DNA of 64,000 nt from Psychroserpens burtonensis DSM 12212. Its GTDB lineage: Bacteria; Bacteroidota; Bacteroidia; Flavobacteriales; Flavobacteriaceae. Numbering within the stretch: position 1 is the stretch's first letter; the number at the start of each line of letters is the position of its first letter. Location: positions 64,457 through 128,456 of the forward strand of contig NZ_KE384347.1 in the NCBI RefSeq assembly GCF_000425305.1, in the 5' to 3' direction. Shown one piece after another: positions 9,013-18,211 of the stretch. The notes beneath the pieces are model-generated. The model was not told the origin of the DNA, ran no database searches, and was given only the letters and a program-made list of their open reading frames with translations. The position numbers and the translations under genes were made by a program.

Positions 9013-10458
9013 ATGAAAAAAATACTGGTAGCAAATCGTGGAGAAATCGCAATACGTGTGATGAAAACTGCGAGAAAAATGGGAATCAAAACCGTTGCAG
9101 TGTACTCCACAATAGACAGACAATCACCCCACGTAAAATACGCAGATGAAGCAGTTCATATTGGAGAAGCGCCTTCTAGCAGATCTTATTTATTAGGGAG
9201 TAAAATAATCGAAGTTGCAAAAAGCCTCAATGTCGATGCGATTCATCCTGGTTATGGGTTTTTGAGTGAAAATGCAGATTTCGCTGAAGCCTGCGAAAAA
9301 AATAACATCATCTTTATCGGTCCTAAATCTCATGCCATTCGTGTCATGGGAAGTAAACTTGCTGCAAAAGATGCCGTGAAAGCGTATGACATACCAATGG
9401 TTCCTGGAACTGATAAAGCCATTACAGATATTCCTGAAGCCAAAAAAATAGCTGCAAAAATCGGATTTCCTATTCTTATAAAAGCGTCTGCTGGAGGTGG
9501 TGGAAAAGGAATGCGTATTGTAGAAAACGAAGCTGAATTTGAACCTCAAATGGATCGCGCTATTAGTGAAGCGATTAATTCTTTTGGTGATGGCTCTGTA
9601 TTTATAGAAAAGTATGTGGCATCACCAAGACATATTGAAATCCAAGTGATGGCAGATACGCACGGTAATGTGATTCATTTATTTGAACGCGAGTGCAGTA
9701 TTCAACGTCGCCACCAAAAAGTAGTTGAAGAGGCACCTTCTAGTGTGCTAACTCCAAAGCTACGTCAAGAAATGGGCGAAGCCGCTGTAAGAGTTGCTAA
9801 AGCCTGTGATTATGTTGGCGCAGGTACTGTGGAATTCTTACTAGACGAGAATCTTAATTTCTATTTTCTAGAGATGAATACGCGCTTACAAGTAGAACAT
9901 CCAGTTTCTGAAATCATTACAAATACAGATTTGGTAGAACTTCAAATTCAAGTGGCTCGTGGTGAGGTTTTACCCATGAAGCAAGAGGACATAAAGATTC
10001 ATGGCCACGCTCTAGAATTGCGTGTATATGCTGAAGACCCGCTTAATGACTTCCTACCTAGTGTTGGAACTTTAGAAACATACAAAATGCCTGAAGGCAA
10101 AGGGATTCGAGTTGATAACGGATTTGAAGAAGGCATGGAAATTCCTATTTATTATGACCCTATGATCTCTAAGTTGATTACCTACGGAAATACGCGTGAC
10201 GAGGCCATTTCGTTAATGATAAGCGCCATTAGCGATTATCACATAGAAGGCATTCAAACCACCTTACCATTTGGAACCTTTGTTTGTCAGCATGACGCTT
10301 TCCGAAGTGGTAATTTTGACACCCATTTTGTAAAAAAATATTATGCGCCAGAACAATTACTAGAGCAACAAAAAACTGAAGCTAGAATCGCTGCTTTAAT
10401 TGCAGTTAAGCACTATATCGAAGAACAGAAACAATTGAAAATTCCAGAAAGAAGTTGA
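9013..10458 (+). CDS. accC: Acyl-CoA carboxylase biotin carboxylase subunit
   Basis: A 481-residue ATP-grasp enzyme that carboxylates biotin on the carrier protein using ATP and bicarbonate. It has the N-terminal VANRGEIAIR motif, the glycine-rich ATP loop GGGGKGM at 161-167, the QRRHQK loop near 231-236 and the catalytic EMNTRLQVEH segment at 287-296. The length fits a stand-alone AccC-type subunit. It lies 93 nt after the carrier gene in the same orientation. The gene symbol is used by family; given the neighbours it probably serves a propionyl-CoA carboxylase rather than fatty-acid synthesis, which is an inference. Confidence 0.9.
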   Translation: MKKILVANRGEIAIRVMKTARKMGIKTVAVYSTIDRQSPHVKYADEAVHIGEAPSSRSYLLGSKIIEVAKSLNVDAIHPGYGFLSENADFAEACEKNNIIFIGPKSHAIRVMGSKLAAKDAVKAYDIPMVPGTDKAITDIPEAKKIAAKIGFPILIKASAGGGGKGMRIVENEAEFEPQMDRAISEAINSFGDGSVFIEKYVASPRHIEIQVMADTHGNVIHLFERECSIQRRHQKVVEEAPSSVLTPKLRQEMGEAAVRVAKACDYVGAGTVEFLLDENLNFYFLEMNTRLQVEHPVSEIITNTDLVELQIQVARGEVLPMKQEDIKIHGHALELRVYAEDPLNDFLPSVGTLETYKMPEGKGIRVDNGFEEGMEIPIYYDPMISKLITYGNTRDEAISLMISAISDYHIEGIQTTLPFGTFVCQHDAFRSGNFDTHFVKKYYAPEQLLEQQKTEARIAALIAVKHYIEEQKQLKIPERS

Positions 10459-10692
10459 ACCTGAAGTTGAAAAACTATCACGCAAAGATTCACGAAGAAA
10501 GCACAGAGTTTAAGAGTATTTGAAAAAAGTTAAAATTTATCAATAGTAAAGCTCTTCCCTTTTCGCAATTGGAAGACAGATTTCACAAAGTGACATAATA
10601 AGGGTTTTAATAACCAGCAGTAAGTATAAAATGAGTATCATGTTTGAGTAAAAACAACTCAACAAAAAGCAACAAAACAACACACCATACCA

Positions 10693-12234
10693 ATGGACGA
10701 TAAAATAAAAGACCTCACCGGAAAATTAAGATTAGCCCATTTAGGAGGTGGCCAAATTAGAATTGATAAGCAGCATGAAAAAAAGAAATTGACCGCTAGA
10801 CAGCGCGTCATGTATCTTTTAGATGACCAATCCTTTGAAGAAATTGGTGCCTTAGTAATGCACAGGACAAAAGATTTTGGCATGGAAAAGCAAAAATTCT
10901 ATGGGGATGGTGTGGTTACGGGTTATGGAACTATTAACGGAAGACTAATCTATATTTTTGCTCAAGATTTCACTGTTTTTGGTGGTTCATTGTCTGAAAC
11001 GCACGCCGAAAAAATTTGCAAGGTTATGGATTTAGCAGTTAAAGTGGGTGCTCCAATAATAGGGCTTAATGATTCTGGAGGTGCTCGCATACAGGAAGGT
11101 GTGCGTTCTCTTGGAGGTTACGCTGATATTTTTTATCGCAATGTACAGGCCTCTGGTGTGATACCTCAATTATCTGCAATCATGGGACCTTGTGCTGGTG
11201 GTGCCGTGTACTCTCCTGCAATGACAGATTTCACATTAATGGTGGAAGACACTAGCTATATGTTTGTCACTGGACCAAATGTTGTAAAAACAGTAACCAA
11301 TGAAACGGTGACTTCAGAAGAACTTGGAGGCGCAAGCACACATTCTACAAAATCTGGGGTGGCTCATAAAACATCTCCAAATGACGTAGAATGTTTGGAA
11401 GATCTAAAATCGCTATTGAGCTATCTGCCACAAAATAATACTGAAACTCCTGCGCTACTCCCATTTGAACTGCAAGATGAAGTCAGAGAAAATTTATCTA
11501 CAATTATACCAGATAACGCCAACAAACCTTATGATATGCATGAGGTAATCACTGGTATTATTGATGAAGATTCATTTTATGAAATTCATAAAAATCATGC
11601 TGAGAATATACTTGTAGGTTTTGCACGATTAGGAGGACGAAGTATTGGAATTATTGCCAATCAACCCCTGTTTTTAGCTGGTGTTTTAGATGTGAATAGC
11701 TCTAAAAAGGCAGCACGTTTTGTTCGTTTTTGTGACTGTTTTAATATTCCGTTGTTGACCTTAGAAGATGTGCCAGGATTTTTACCTGGAACCGACCAAG
11801 AGTGGAATGGAATTATTGTTCATGGTGCAAAATTACTGTATGCCTTTAGTGAAGCTACAGTGCCAAGAATCACAGTTATTACTCGAAAAGCCTATGGAGG
11901 CGCTTACGATGTCATGAACTCAAAACATATTGGTAGTGATATAAATTTTGCTTGGCCAAGTGCAGAAATTGCTGTTATGGGCGCAAAAGGTGCTGCAGAG
12001 ATCATTTTTAAAAAGGAAATCAATGCTTCTGAAGATAAAGAAGCGAAGTGGAAAGAAAAAGAAGCAGAATATGCTGAACTTTTCGCCAACCCTTATAGCG
12101 CTGCTGAACGTGGTTTTATTGACGAAGTCATACTCCCTAAGGACACACGGCGAAAGTTGATTAAGGCATTTGCTATGCTACAAAATAAAGACGTGGACAG
12201 ACCTAAACGAAAGCATGGAAATATTCCTTTATAA
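10693..12234 (+). CDS. Acyl-CoA (probably propionyl-CoA) carboxylase beta subunit
   Basis: A 513-residue carboxyltransferase that moves the carboxyl group from biotin to an acyl-CoA. It contains both crotonase-fold halves, with oxyanion motifs GGARIQEGV (129-137) and GPCAGGAVY (165-173) in the first and AYGGAYDVM in the second. Length and motifs match PccB-type single-chain carboxyltransferases. It follows the biotin carboxylase after a 234-nt gap without a gene. The last 31 codons and the stop are found again, degenerate, at 13155-13250. The acyl-CoA specificity is inferred from family resemblance. Confidence 0.9.
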   Translation: MDDKIKDLTGKLRLAHLGGGQIRIDKQHEKKKLTARQRVMYLLDDQSFEEIGALVMHRTKDFGMEKQKFYGDGVVTGYGTINGRLIYIFAQDFTVFGGSLSETHAEKICKVMDLAVKVGAPIIGLNDSGGARIQEGVRSLGGYADIFYRNVQASGVIPQLSAIMGPCAGGAVYSPAMTDFTLMVEDTSYMFVTGPNVVKTVTNETVTSEELGGASTHSTKSGVAHKTSPNDVECLEDLKSLLSYLPQNNTETPALLPFELQDEVRENLSTIIPDNANKPYDMHEVITGIIDEDSFYEIHKNHAENILVGFARLGGRSIGIIANQPLFLAGVLDVNSSKKAARFVRFCDCFNIPLLTLEDVPGFLPGTDQEWNGIIVHGAKLLYAFSEATVPRITVITRKAYGGAYDVMNSKHIGSDINFAWPSAEIAVMGAKGAAEIIFKKEINASEDKEAKWKEKEAEYAELFANPYSAAERGFIDEVILPKDTRRKLIKAFAMLQNKDVDRPKRKHGNIPL

Positions 12235-12272
12235 AACAAAAAACCACTCAAAGTTAAGTAATTTTTTATGTT

Positions 12273-12905
12273 TTAAAATTTAATGTGAGAGACTATATCC
12301 ACCACAGAAGCAATAATATATTCAACGCCAATAGCAATAACAATAAACCCGATAATTCTAGACAATGCGTTGATACCAGACGCTCCCAAAAACTTCACAA
12401 TAAAATGTGCTCCTTTTAACACTAAATAAATGGATAGTGCTGCTAACACCAAGGCACCAACAATTATTAAAACATCTATAGTACGTTGATATTCTTGATT
12501 ATAGGTAATGAGCAAAGAAATGGTTCCAGGACCAGCTAACATAGGTATGGCTAAAGGTGTTAGTGAAATAGCCTCTCGAGAATGAATATCTTCCTGTACT
12601 TTCTGCCGCTTCATCCCTTTGTGCTCCTTAAATTTACCAGTTAACAAAGCAAAACCTGAAGAAGCGATTATTAAACCTCCTGCAATTTTTAAGGCATTTA
12701 AGCTAATCCCAAAAAAGGATAGGATATAATGTCCTGCAAAAAAAGATAAGAGTAAGATTATAAGCACGTCAATGGCAGTCCAAAAAGCAGTGATTGCACG
12801 TTCCTTTTTACTATGCTCTTCTGTTAATCCAACAAAAACAGGGACTGTTCCCAAAGGATTCATAATTGAAAATAAGGCTCCAAAAGCGACTAAAAATAAC
12901 TCCAT
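12273..12905 (-). CDS. MarC family integral membrane protein
   Basis: A 210-residue inner-membrane protein with about six hydrophobic helices. The MNPLGTVPVFVGLT opening and the IAIPMLAGPGTI segment are hallmarks of the MarC/YchE family. The family's function is unsettled; early links to antibiotic resistance were not upheld. It is a single gene converging on the carboxylase gene, with only 38 nt between the stops and no clear hairpin. Confidence 0.9.
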   Translation of the reverse strand: MELFLVAFGALFSIMNPLGTVPVFVGLTEEHSKKERAITAFWTAIDVLIILLLSFFAGHYILSFFGISLNALKIAGGLIIASSGFALLTGKFKEHKGMKRQKVQEDIHSREAISLTPLAIPMLAGPGTISLLITYNQEYQRTIDVLIIVGALVLAALSIYLVLKGAHFIVKFLGASGINALSRIIGFIVIAIGVEYIIASVVDIVSHIKF

Positions 12906-13154
12906 TTTTTTTTTAAGTAAAGAGACCTTTATTTTTAGTTATAAGCTTTAATATAATCTTATGGAACAGTTAATAAATTGTAAAATTTTTATTCTAAATT
13001 AAACGTTCGTTTATGATCCTTAATTTGCCTTAGGCGACATGCTAAGTGAGTCCTTAAATGGATTAAGAACTATTTATAATTCTATCAAAGAAAACAAAAT
13101 TGCTAAACCTTATGATTTTAAAAAGAAAGGTCTTAAACTGATGCTATTCTTTTG

Positions 13155-13250
13155 AAGAACACAAGAGGAAAGTTGATTGAGGCATTTGCTATGTTGCAAG
13201 ATAAAGAAGTGGACAGACATAAGTGTGAGTATGGGAATATCCCTTTATAA
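13155..13250 (+). pseudogene. Degenerate duplicate of the carboxyltransferase 3' end
   Basis: These 96 bases align without gaps to 12139-12234, the last 31 codons and stop of the acyl-CoA carboxylase beta gene; by hand count 79 of 96 bases agree. The reading frame and TAA stop are kept and the encoded ends both read GNIPL. There is no start codon or upstream homology, and the frame is entered just after an unrelated TGA at 13153-13155. It is a fragment left by duplication or by recombination with a homologous gene. Confidence 0.8.
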
Positions 13251-13382
13251 GCAGATTTGTTTACGATTAAAATATAAATTTTAACAGTTTCAACCGCTAT
13301 ATTCAAAAAATTGGCGTTTTTACTATAAAATAAATTTTTAGTCAGCTGTGAAATTTAACATCAAAGCAATTCATTTATTAGA

Positions 13383-13390
13383 TAATTTTG
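13383..13390 (+). promoter_or_regulatory. -7 promoter box upstream of the hydrolase genes
   Basis: TAATTTTG matches the Bacteroidota -7 consensus TAnnTTTG exactly and lies 24 nt before the ATG at 13415. No clear TTTG is seen at the -33 position. It would drive the hydrolase-hydrolase-transporter genes. Confidence 0.5.
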
Positions 13391-13414
13391 GCTACTTTCT
13401 AATAACATAAATTG

Positions 13415-14335
13415 ATGACAAACAAATTTGTATTTACGCTATTGTTTTTAATTTTTTATAGTGTCCTTTTTAGTCAAAATGGACTTCCTATTAAAATGAA
13501 TGATTCTAAAATTAAACCACTTAGAACCCTAGTTGATTCGCAGTTACAAGCTAGTTTAGAAAGAGAGATAAACAAGAATCCGCATTGGAAATCATTAATC
13601 GCCCAAAAAAAGATGTCTATTGGCGTCGTAGATTTAAGCAACCCTAATCAAGTAAAATTTGCCAACATCAACGGTAATCACATGATGTATGCAGCTAGTT
13701 TACCTAAGATTGCAATTCTTTTAGCTGCCATGGATGCCATTGAAAAAGGAGAACTTAAAGAGACAAATGATGTAAAAAATGACATGCGTCTCATGATTAG
13801 TAAATCCAATAATGCTGCCTCAACCAGAATGATAGATAGAGTTGGTTATGATAAAATTGAAGCGGTAATGACAGATCCTAAGTATATGTTTTATGATGAA
13901 GATCATGGAGGCGGACTTTGGGTTGGAAAACGTTATGGAAGTGGTGGAGACACAAATAGAGAACCACTTAAAAACCTGAGTCATGCAGCAACGGTAAATC
14001 AAGTATGCCGCTATTATTATTTGTTAGCTAATGGCAAATTAGTAAACAGAAAACGATCAACACAAATGCTTAAAATAATGGGTGATCCTGAATTACATCA
14101 CAAATTTGTAAATACGATTGAACAAATTGCACCTGAGGCAGAATTGTATAGAAAATCTGGATCATGGAAAAGTTACCATTCAGATTCCATACTCGTTTGG
14201 GGAAAAGAGCCTAATAGACGCTATATTTTAGTTGCGCTTATTGAAGATTCTCAAGGCGAAAATATCATTCGCAGCCTTGTTAAACCTATAGAACGCATAC
14301 TTCAAACAGATATAATATCAAATAGCATACTTTAA
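13415..14335 (+). CDS. Secreted class A beta-lactamase-like serine hydrolase (copy 1)
   Basis: A 306-residue protein with a signal peptide (about residues 1-21, ending LFSQ). All three active-site motifs of the penicillin-recognising serine hydrolase fold are present: SLPK with Ser95 and Lys98, SNN at 131-133 and KSG at 247-249. Length and motif spacing fit class A beta-lactamase-like proteins (Beta-lactamase2). Whether it cleaves beta-lactams is unknown; the Omega-loop glutamate of true class A enzymes could not be placed with confidence. An in-frame TTG at 13412 is less likely than the ATG at 13415. It is closely related to the next gene, so a tandem duplication is likely. It should act in the periplasm. 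Confidence 0.88.
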   Translation: MTNKFVFTLLFLIFYSVLFSQNGLPIKMNDSKIKPLRTLVDSQLQASLEREINKNPHWKSLIAQKKMSIGVVDLSNPNQVKFANINGNHMMYAASLPKIAILLAAMDAIEKGELKETNDVKNDMRLMISKSNNAASTRMIDRVGYDKIEAVMTDPKYMFYDEDHGGGLWVGKRYGSGGDTNREPLKNLSHAATVNQVCRYYYLLANGKLVNRKRSTQMLKIMGDPELHHKFVNTIEQIAPEAELYRKSGSWKSYHSDSILVWGKEPNRRYILVALIEDSQGENIIRSLVKPIERILQTDIISNSIL

Positions 14336-14440
14336 TAAATAGAATTAAACAACCAGACAAAACAGATCAAAATATTTTTTTCAACATCCACTTTGTGGAA
14401 TATATTTTGTTGATTTTGTCTCTTATAGAGCAACGCTTAG

Positions 14441-15367
14441 ATGATACCAATAAAAAATTATATTTTATTATTTGCATTCGTATATACGACATGGACAAGT
14501 TTTGCTCAAGACGAGCTTCCTCTTGAACAAGTGAACGAAATTGATAAGATTGCTGAAATAGAAAATATCGAACTTCGCAATCTACTATACACTGAAATAA
14601 ATTCAAACCCTACATGGAAAGGCCTAATAGCTAAAAACCTAATGTCTATTGGCATTGTAGATTTAAGCGTTGAAGGCGATTATAAGTACGCTGGTATTAA
14701 TGATGACCATATGATGTATGCTGCTAGTTTACCAAAAATAGCAATCTTGCTCGCTGCCATGGATGCGATTGACAAAGGTGAATTAGAATACACTAAAGAA
14801 ATCAAAAAAGATTTACGTTTAATGATTAGTAAATCAAATAACCAAGCATCTACTAGAATGATTGATCGTTTGGGTTATGAGAAAATTGAAGCTGTTCTAA
14901 GATCACCTCAAAATATGTTTTATGATGAGGAAGAAGGTGGCGGACTCTGGGTAGGCAAAAGATATGCAGCTGGGGGGAAACGAAACCCGGAACCAATGAA
15001 GGGCTTAAGTCACGCAGCAACAGCGAAACAAGTTTGTAGGTTTTACTACCAATTAGCTATGGGCAATTTAGTAAGTACCGAGAGTTCAGAAGAAATGTTA
15101 GCTATTCTAAAAGATCCTGCTCTACATCATAAATTCGTAAACACTTTGGATAAGATTGCACCTAATGCCACTGTTTATAGAAAATCAGGGTCTTGGAAGA
15201 ACTGGCATGCAGATTCTGCTTTAGTTTGGGGACCTAAACGCAAATATATTATCGTCGCTTTGATAGACAACGCTTTTGGAGAACAAATTATACGAGATTT
15301 AGTAATGCCAGTAGAAAAAATATTAAAAAAATCACGTTCTTTATCGAAAGGAAAAACGAAAAAATAA
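14441..15367 (+). CDS. Secreted class A beta-lactamase-like serine hydrolase (copy 2)
   Basis: A 308-residue paralogue of the preceding gene. It has a signal peptide ending TSFAQ near residue 23, SLPK with Ser96 and Lys99, SNN at 132-134 and KSG at 248-250. Long stretches around the active site, such as MMYAASLPKIAILLAAMDAI, are almost unchanged between the copies, while the N-terminal 60 residues differ more. It ends 3 nt before the TTG start of the transporter gene, so translation of the two is probably coupled. Its role is unknown; peptidoglycan or an antibiotic is a plausible target for this fold. Confidence 0.88.
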   Translation: MIPIKNYILLFAFVYTTWTSFAQDELPLEQVNEIDKIAEIENIELRNLLYTEINSNPTWKGLIAKNLMSIGIVDLSVEGDYKYAGINDDHMMYAASLPKIAILLAAMDAIDKGELEYTKEIKKDLRLMISKSNNQASTRMIDRLGYEKIEAVLRSPQNMFYDEEEGGGLWVGKRYAAGGKRNPEPMKGLSHAATAKQVCRFYYQLAMGNLVSTESSEEMLAILKDPALHHKFVNTLDKIAPNATVYRKSGSWKNWHADSALVWGPKRKYIIVALIDNAFGEQIIRDLVMPVEKILKKSRSLSKGKTKK

Positions 15368-15370
15368 GGC

Positions 15371-18208
15371 TTGCTTAGAACTTTAATTAATAAAACATTT
15401 GGCATAAGAGATGGTGAAATATACATCTCTTTTTTAATGCAGTTATACATCTTCATTGTTATAACTGTTTTACTAATTGTTAAGCCAACAGTAAATGCAT
15501 TATTTTTATCTCGACTTGGTGCCGATAATTTACCCTATGGTTATCTTTTAGTAGCTGTAGTAGCAGTTATTACCTCCTATTTTTATAATCGAGCTATTCA
15601 AAAATTTTCGTTACTAAAAGTGACTTCAATATCTTTGATAACCTTTAGTTTGATCTTTTTAGGGCTCGCCATAATTTTAGAATATTCGCTTTTGGAAGAT
15701 TGGCTGCTTTATGTTTACTATTTAGCAGTGTCATTGTTTGCTGTAATGGCTACATCTCAATTTTGGGTGTTGGCAAATATGGTATTTAATGCTAGGGAAG
15801 CAAAACGATTATTTGGTTTTATTGGTGCTGGAGCAATCGCAGGAGGTGTTTTTGGTGGCTATTTAACAAGTCTTGTAGTTACTAATTTTGGAAATAAGGA
15901 AGTTATTGTTTTGGCAGCTATTCTAATTCTCAGCTGTATCCCAATCATTCACAAGATTTGGAAATTAAGAGTTCATAAGCTCAATACGTATATTAGAGCA
16001 CAACGAAAACATACCGAAGATGGCTTAGAGCAAAGTTCTTTCAAAGTGATTTTACAATCAAAGCACCTTACTTATCTTGCGTTAATTACAGGCATAAGTG
16101 TTATTGTTGCAAAACTAGTAGATTTTCAGTTTAGTGATTTTGCAAATAAAGCCTTTTCAGATACTGAAGAATTAGCCTCTTTTTTCGGATTTTGGTTCTC
16201 TACTTTTAATGTGATCGCACTGACGATGCAATTGTTTCTAACTAACCGCATATTAAGCAAACTAGGCGTTGCTTCCACCCTATTGATCCTACCGTTTGTT
16301 ATAGCACTCGGTAGTTTGTTGTTTTTAACATTTCCGGAGTTATGGGTATTAATCATCATAAAAGGAGTGGATGGTAGCTTTAAACAATCTATTCATAAGG
16401 CTGCTATTGAATTGTCAATTATGCCAATACCGTTACAAATAAAAAATCAAGCAAAATCTTATATTGATGTCGCCGTAGACAGCATATCTACTGGTATCGC
16501 TGGTTTTATACTTATATTTTTAATTAGAAAATTAGACTTAAACACCTCTTATATTACAGTAATCATAATTCTATTTGTATTTATCTGGATTATTCTCATT
16601 TATAAACTGCGTGAGGCTTATTTTGATTCATTTAGAGTAAATATTCAGCGCACACTTAATAGTAATACTTCGGAAACATCTTCTAAAGCAAAATTTCAAA
16701 CGACTTTAAAAGCTGCTCGCAAGATCCTAAACGAAGGGCAAGAAGAGCAAATATTAAACTTATTAAACTACTTAAAGTCCAATAAACTTAATGCCCTTAA
16801 AACTAGTATTATTGGCTTACTTAATCATCCCTCTAATAAAGTAAAAGCTGCTGCTATCAAACAATTTTATATTTATGATAAAGGAACTGGATTAAATCGT
16901 GTCGAACCTTTGGTATATGCAGAAGATGATGAATTAGTGTTTACTGCTCTAGAGTATATTTTAAATCATTCTTCTATAAAAGAACATCCGTTTTTTAATA
17001 CCTATTTAAATCATGACAGCGATTACATCTCCAATGCGGCACTATTATGCTTAGCAAAAGAAGCATCTGCCAATCAAAAACTCGCATTACAATTTAATTT
17101 ATACAATAGAATTGAAACTAGAGTTACATCTTTATCCTTACCAGAAAATCAAGAGAGAGAACCCTCAATTGCATCACTACTAATCACTATTGCCGAGTCT
17201 GGTATGGCTAAGTACTTTCCATTTATTGCGACTCATCTAGAAAATGATAATACGTATATAAAAAAGCATGCTATTAAAGCTGCAGGAATAGCTTCTAGCG
17301 ATCAATTTATTGATAAACTATTTGAGTTTGTTTCAGAAAAAATATATCGAAAAACTGCTATAAAAGCTCTCAAAAATTACGGTATTAAGATCATTGATTA
17401 TATTGTTGAATTAGAAAAAACGGAAACAATCAACAACAACATAGCTTCCCAGATGCCAAAGATCATTAGTGCATTTAAAACTCAAAAAGCAGTCAATGTT
17501 CTTATGAAATTACTTAATAGTAAGGACATCATCATACGTTTGGCTGCCATTAAAGCTTTAAACAAATTAAAAAATAATGATAATGGCTTGTATTTTAATA
17601 AGCGTTTACTTAGAAATAGAATCATAAAAGAGAGTGCTTATTACAAGCGTACTCTAGATGCTATTGCTTCTTTACAACAGGTTATCCATTTAGAATTACC
17701 TGACGAAAATTCACCTCATCAATCACCTGAATTATTAATAGCGAGACAGCGAATCATTGAAGTTCTTGAGGGGCAAACTGAAGATAGCTTAAAATGTCTA
17801 TTCAATTTATTAAGTTTAGTCTATGAAGAATCAGATATAGAAATCACGTACTCAGCTCTACTAAGTAATGTAAAAGAGGCTCGAATTAATGCACTAGAAT
17901 TTTTAGACAACCTGCTTCGAAGTCAGTTAAAACAATCTGTCTTACCTCTTATTGAGCATTATGTATTATCAAATAACGACAGTGATACTTCTACCTTACA
18001 ATTGAGAATAATGAGTGAAAAGGAGTGTTTACAAATGCTCATAAAAAACAGAGGAAAGAAAATAAAACTAGAGGCTTTACAGCTTATTAAATTACTTGGA
18101 GATGACAGCTATAAACCAATTCTAAACAAACTCAAAAAGCATCAAAACAAAAATGTAAAATTCTTTGCACTTGATGCTTTAGCCATATTGAAAAAGAATA
18201 AACAATAA
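15371..18208 (+). CDS. NTT-like nucleotide transporter fused to HEAT repeats
   Basis: A 945-residue protein. Residues 1 to about 430 form some 11-12 hydrophobic helices with the layout of the Npt1/Npt2 ATP/ADP translocase superfamily, itself related to MFS; a conserved-looking NAREAKRLFGFIGAGAIAGG segment lies after helix 4. From about 440 to the end it is a string of HEAT-type helical pairs, predicted cytoplasmic. Fusion of NTT-like domains to HEAT repeats is a recognised bacterial class whose substrates are not settled. The start is TTG, 3 nt after the preceding stop; the first ATG would delete the conserved-looking IRDGEIY opening. The stop lies 3 nt from the stop of the convergent gene at 18212. 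Confidence 0.8.
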   Translation: MLRTLINKTFGIRDGEIYISFLMQLYIFIVITVLLIVKPTVNALFLSRLGADNLPYGYLLVAVVAVITSYFYNRAIQKFSLLKVTSISLITFSLIFLGLAIILEYSLLEDWLLYVYYLAVSLFAVMATSQFWVLANMVFNAREAKRLFGFIGAGAIAGGVFGGYLTSLVVTNFGNKEVIVLAAILILSCIPIIHKIWKLRVHKLNTYIRAQRKHTEDGLEQSSFKVILQSKHLTYLALITGISVIVAKLVDFQFSDFANKAFSDTEELASFFGFWFSTFNVIALTMQLFLTNRILSKLGVASTLLILPFVIALGSLLFLTFPELWVLIIIKGVDGSFKQSIHKAAIELSIMPIPLQIKNQAKSYIDVAVDSISTGIAGFILIFLIRKLDLNTSYITVIIILFVFIWIILIYKLREAYFDSFRVNIQRTLNSNTSETSSKAKFQTTLKAARKILNEGQEEQILNLLNYLKSNKLNALKTSIIGLLNHPSNKVKAAAIKQFYIYDKGTGLNRVEPLVYAEDDELVFTALEYILNHSSIKEHPFFNTYLNHDSDYISNAALLCLAKEASANQKLALQFNLYNRIETRVTSLSLPENQEREPSIASLLITIAESGMAKYFPFIATHLENDNTYIKKHAIKAAGIASSDQFIDKLFEFVSEKIYRKTAIKALKNYGIKIIDYIVELEKTETINNNIASQMPKIISAFKTQKAVNVLMKLLNSKDIIIRLAAIKALNKLKNNDNGLYFNKRLLRNRIIKESAYYKRTLDAIASLQQVIHLELPDENSPHQSPELLIARQRIIEVLEGQTEDSLKCLFNLLSLVYEESDIEITYSALLSNVKEARINALEFLDNLLRSQLKQSVLPLIEHYVLSNNDSDTSTLQLRIMSEKECLQMLIKNRGKKIKLEALQLIKLLGDDSYKPILNKLKKHQNKNVKFFALDALAILKKNKQ

Positions 18209-18211
18209 TTA

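Larger units (their letters stand above)
12906..13414. other. Decayed intergenic region
   Basis: No intact gene. It contains a 38-codon plus-strand frame (13039-13155) with a protein-like composition that I cannot identify, then a 96-bp degenerate copy of the carboxyltransferase 3' end (13155-13250), then a promoter box at 13383-13390. The pattern suggests a site of past rearrangement. Confidence 0.6.

Noticed and set aside
13039-13155. A 38-codon plus-strand gene
   Set aside because: The composition looks protein-like but no family is recognised and it ends at the duplicated carboxylase fragment; kept only as part of the decayed interval.
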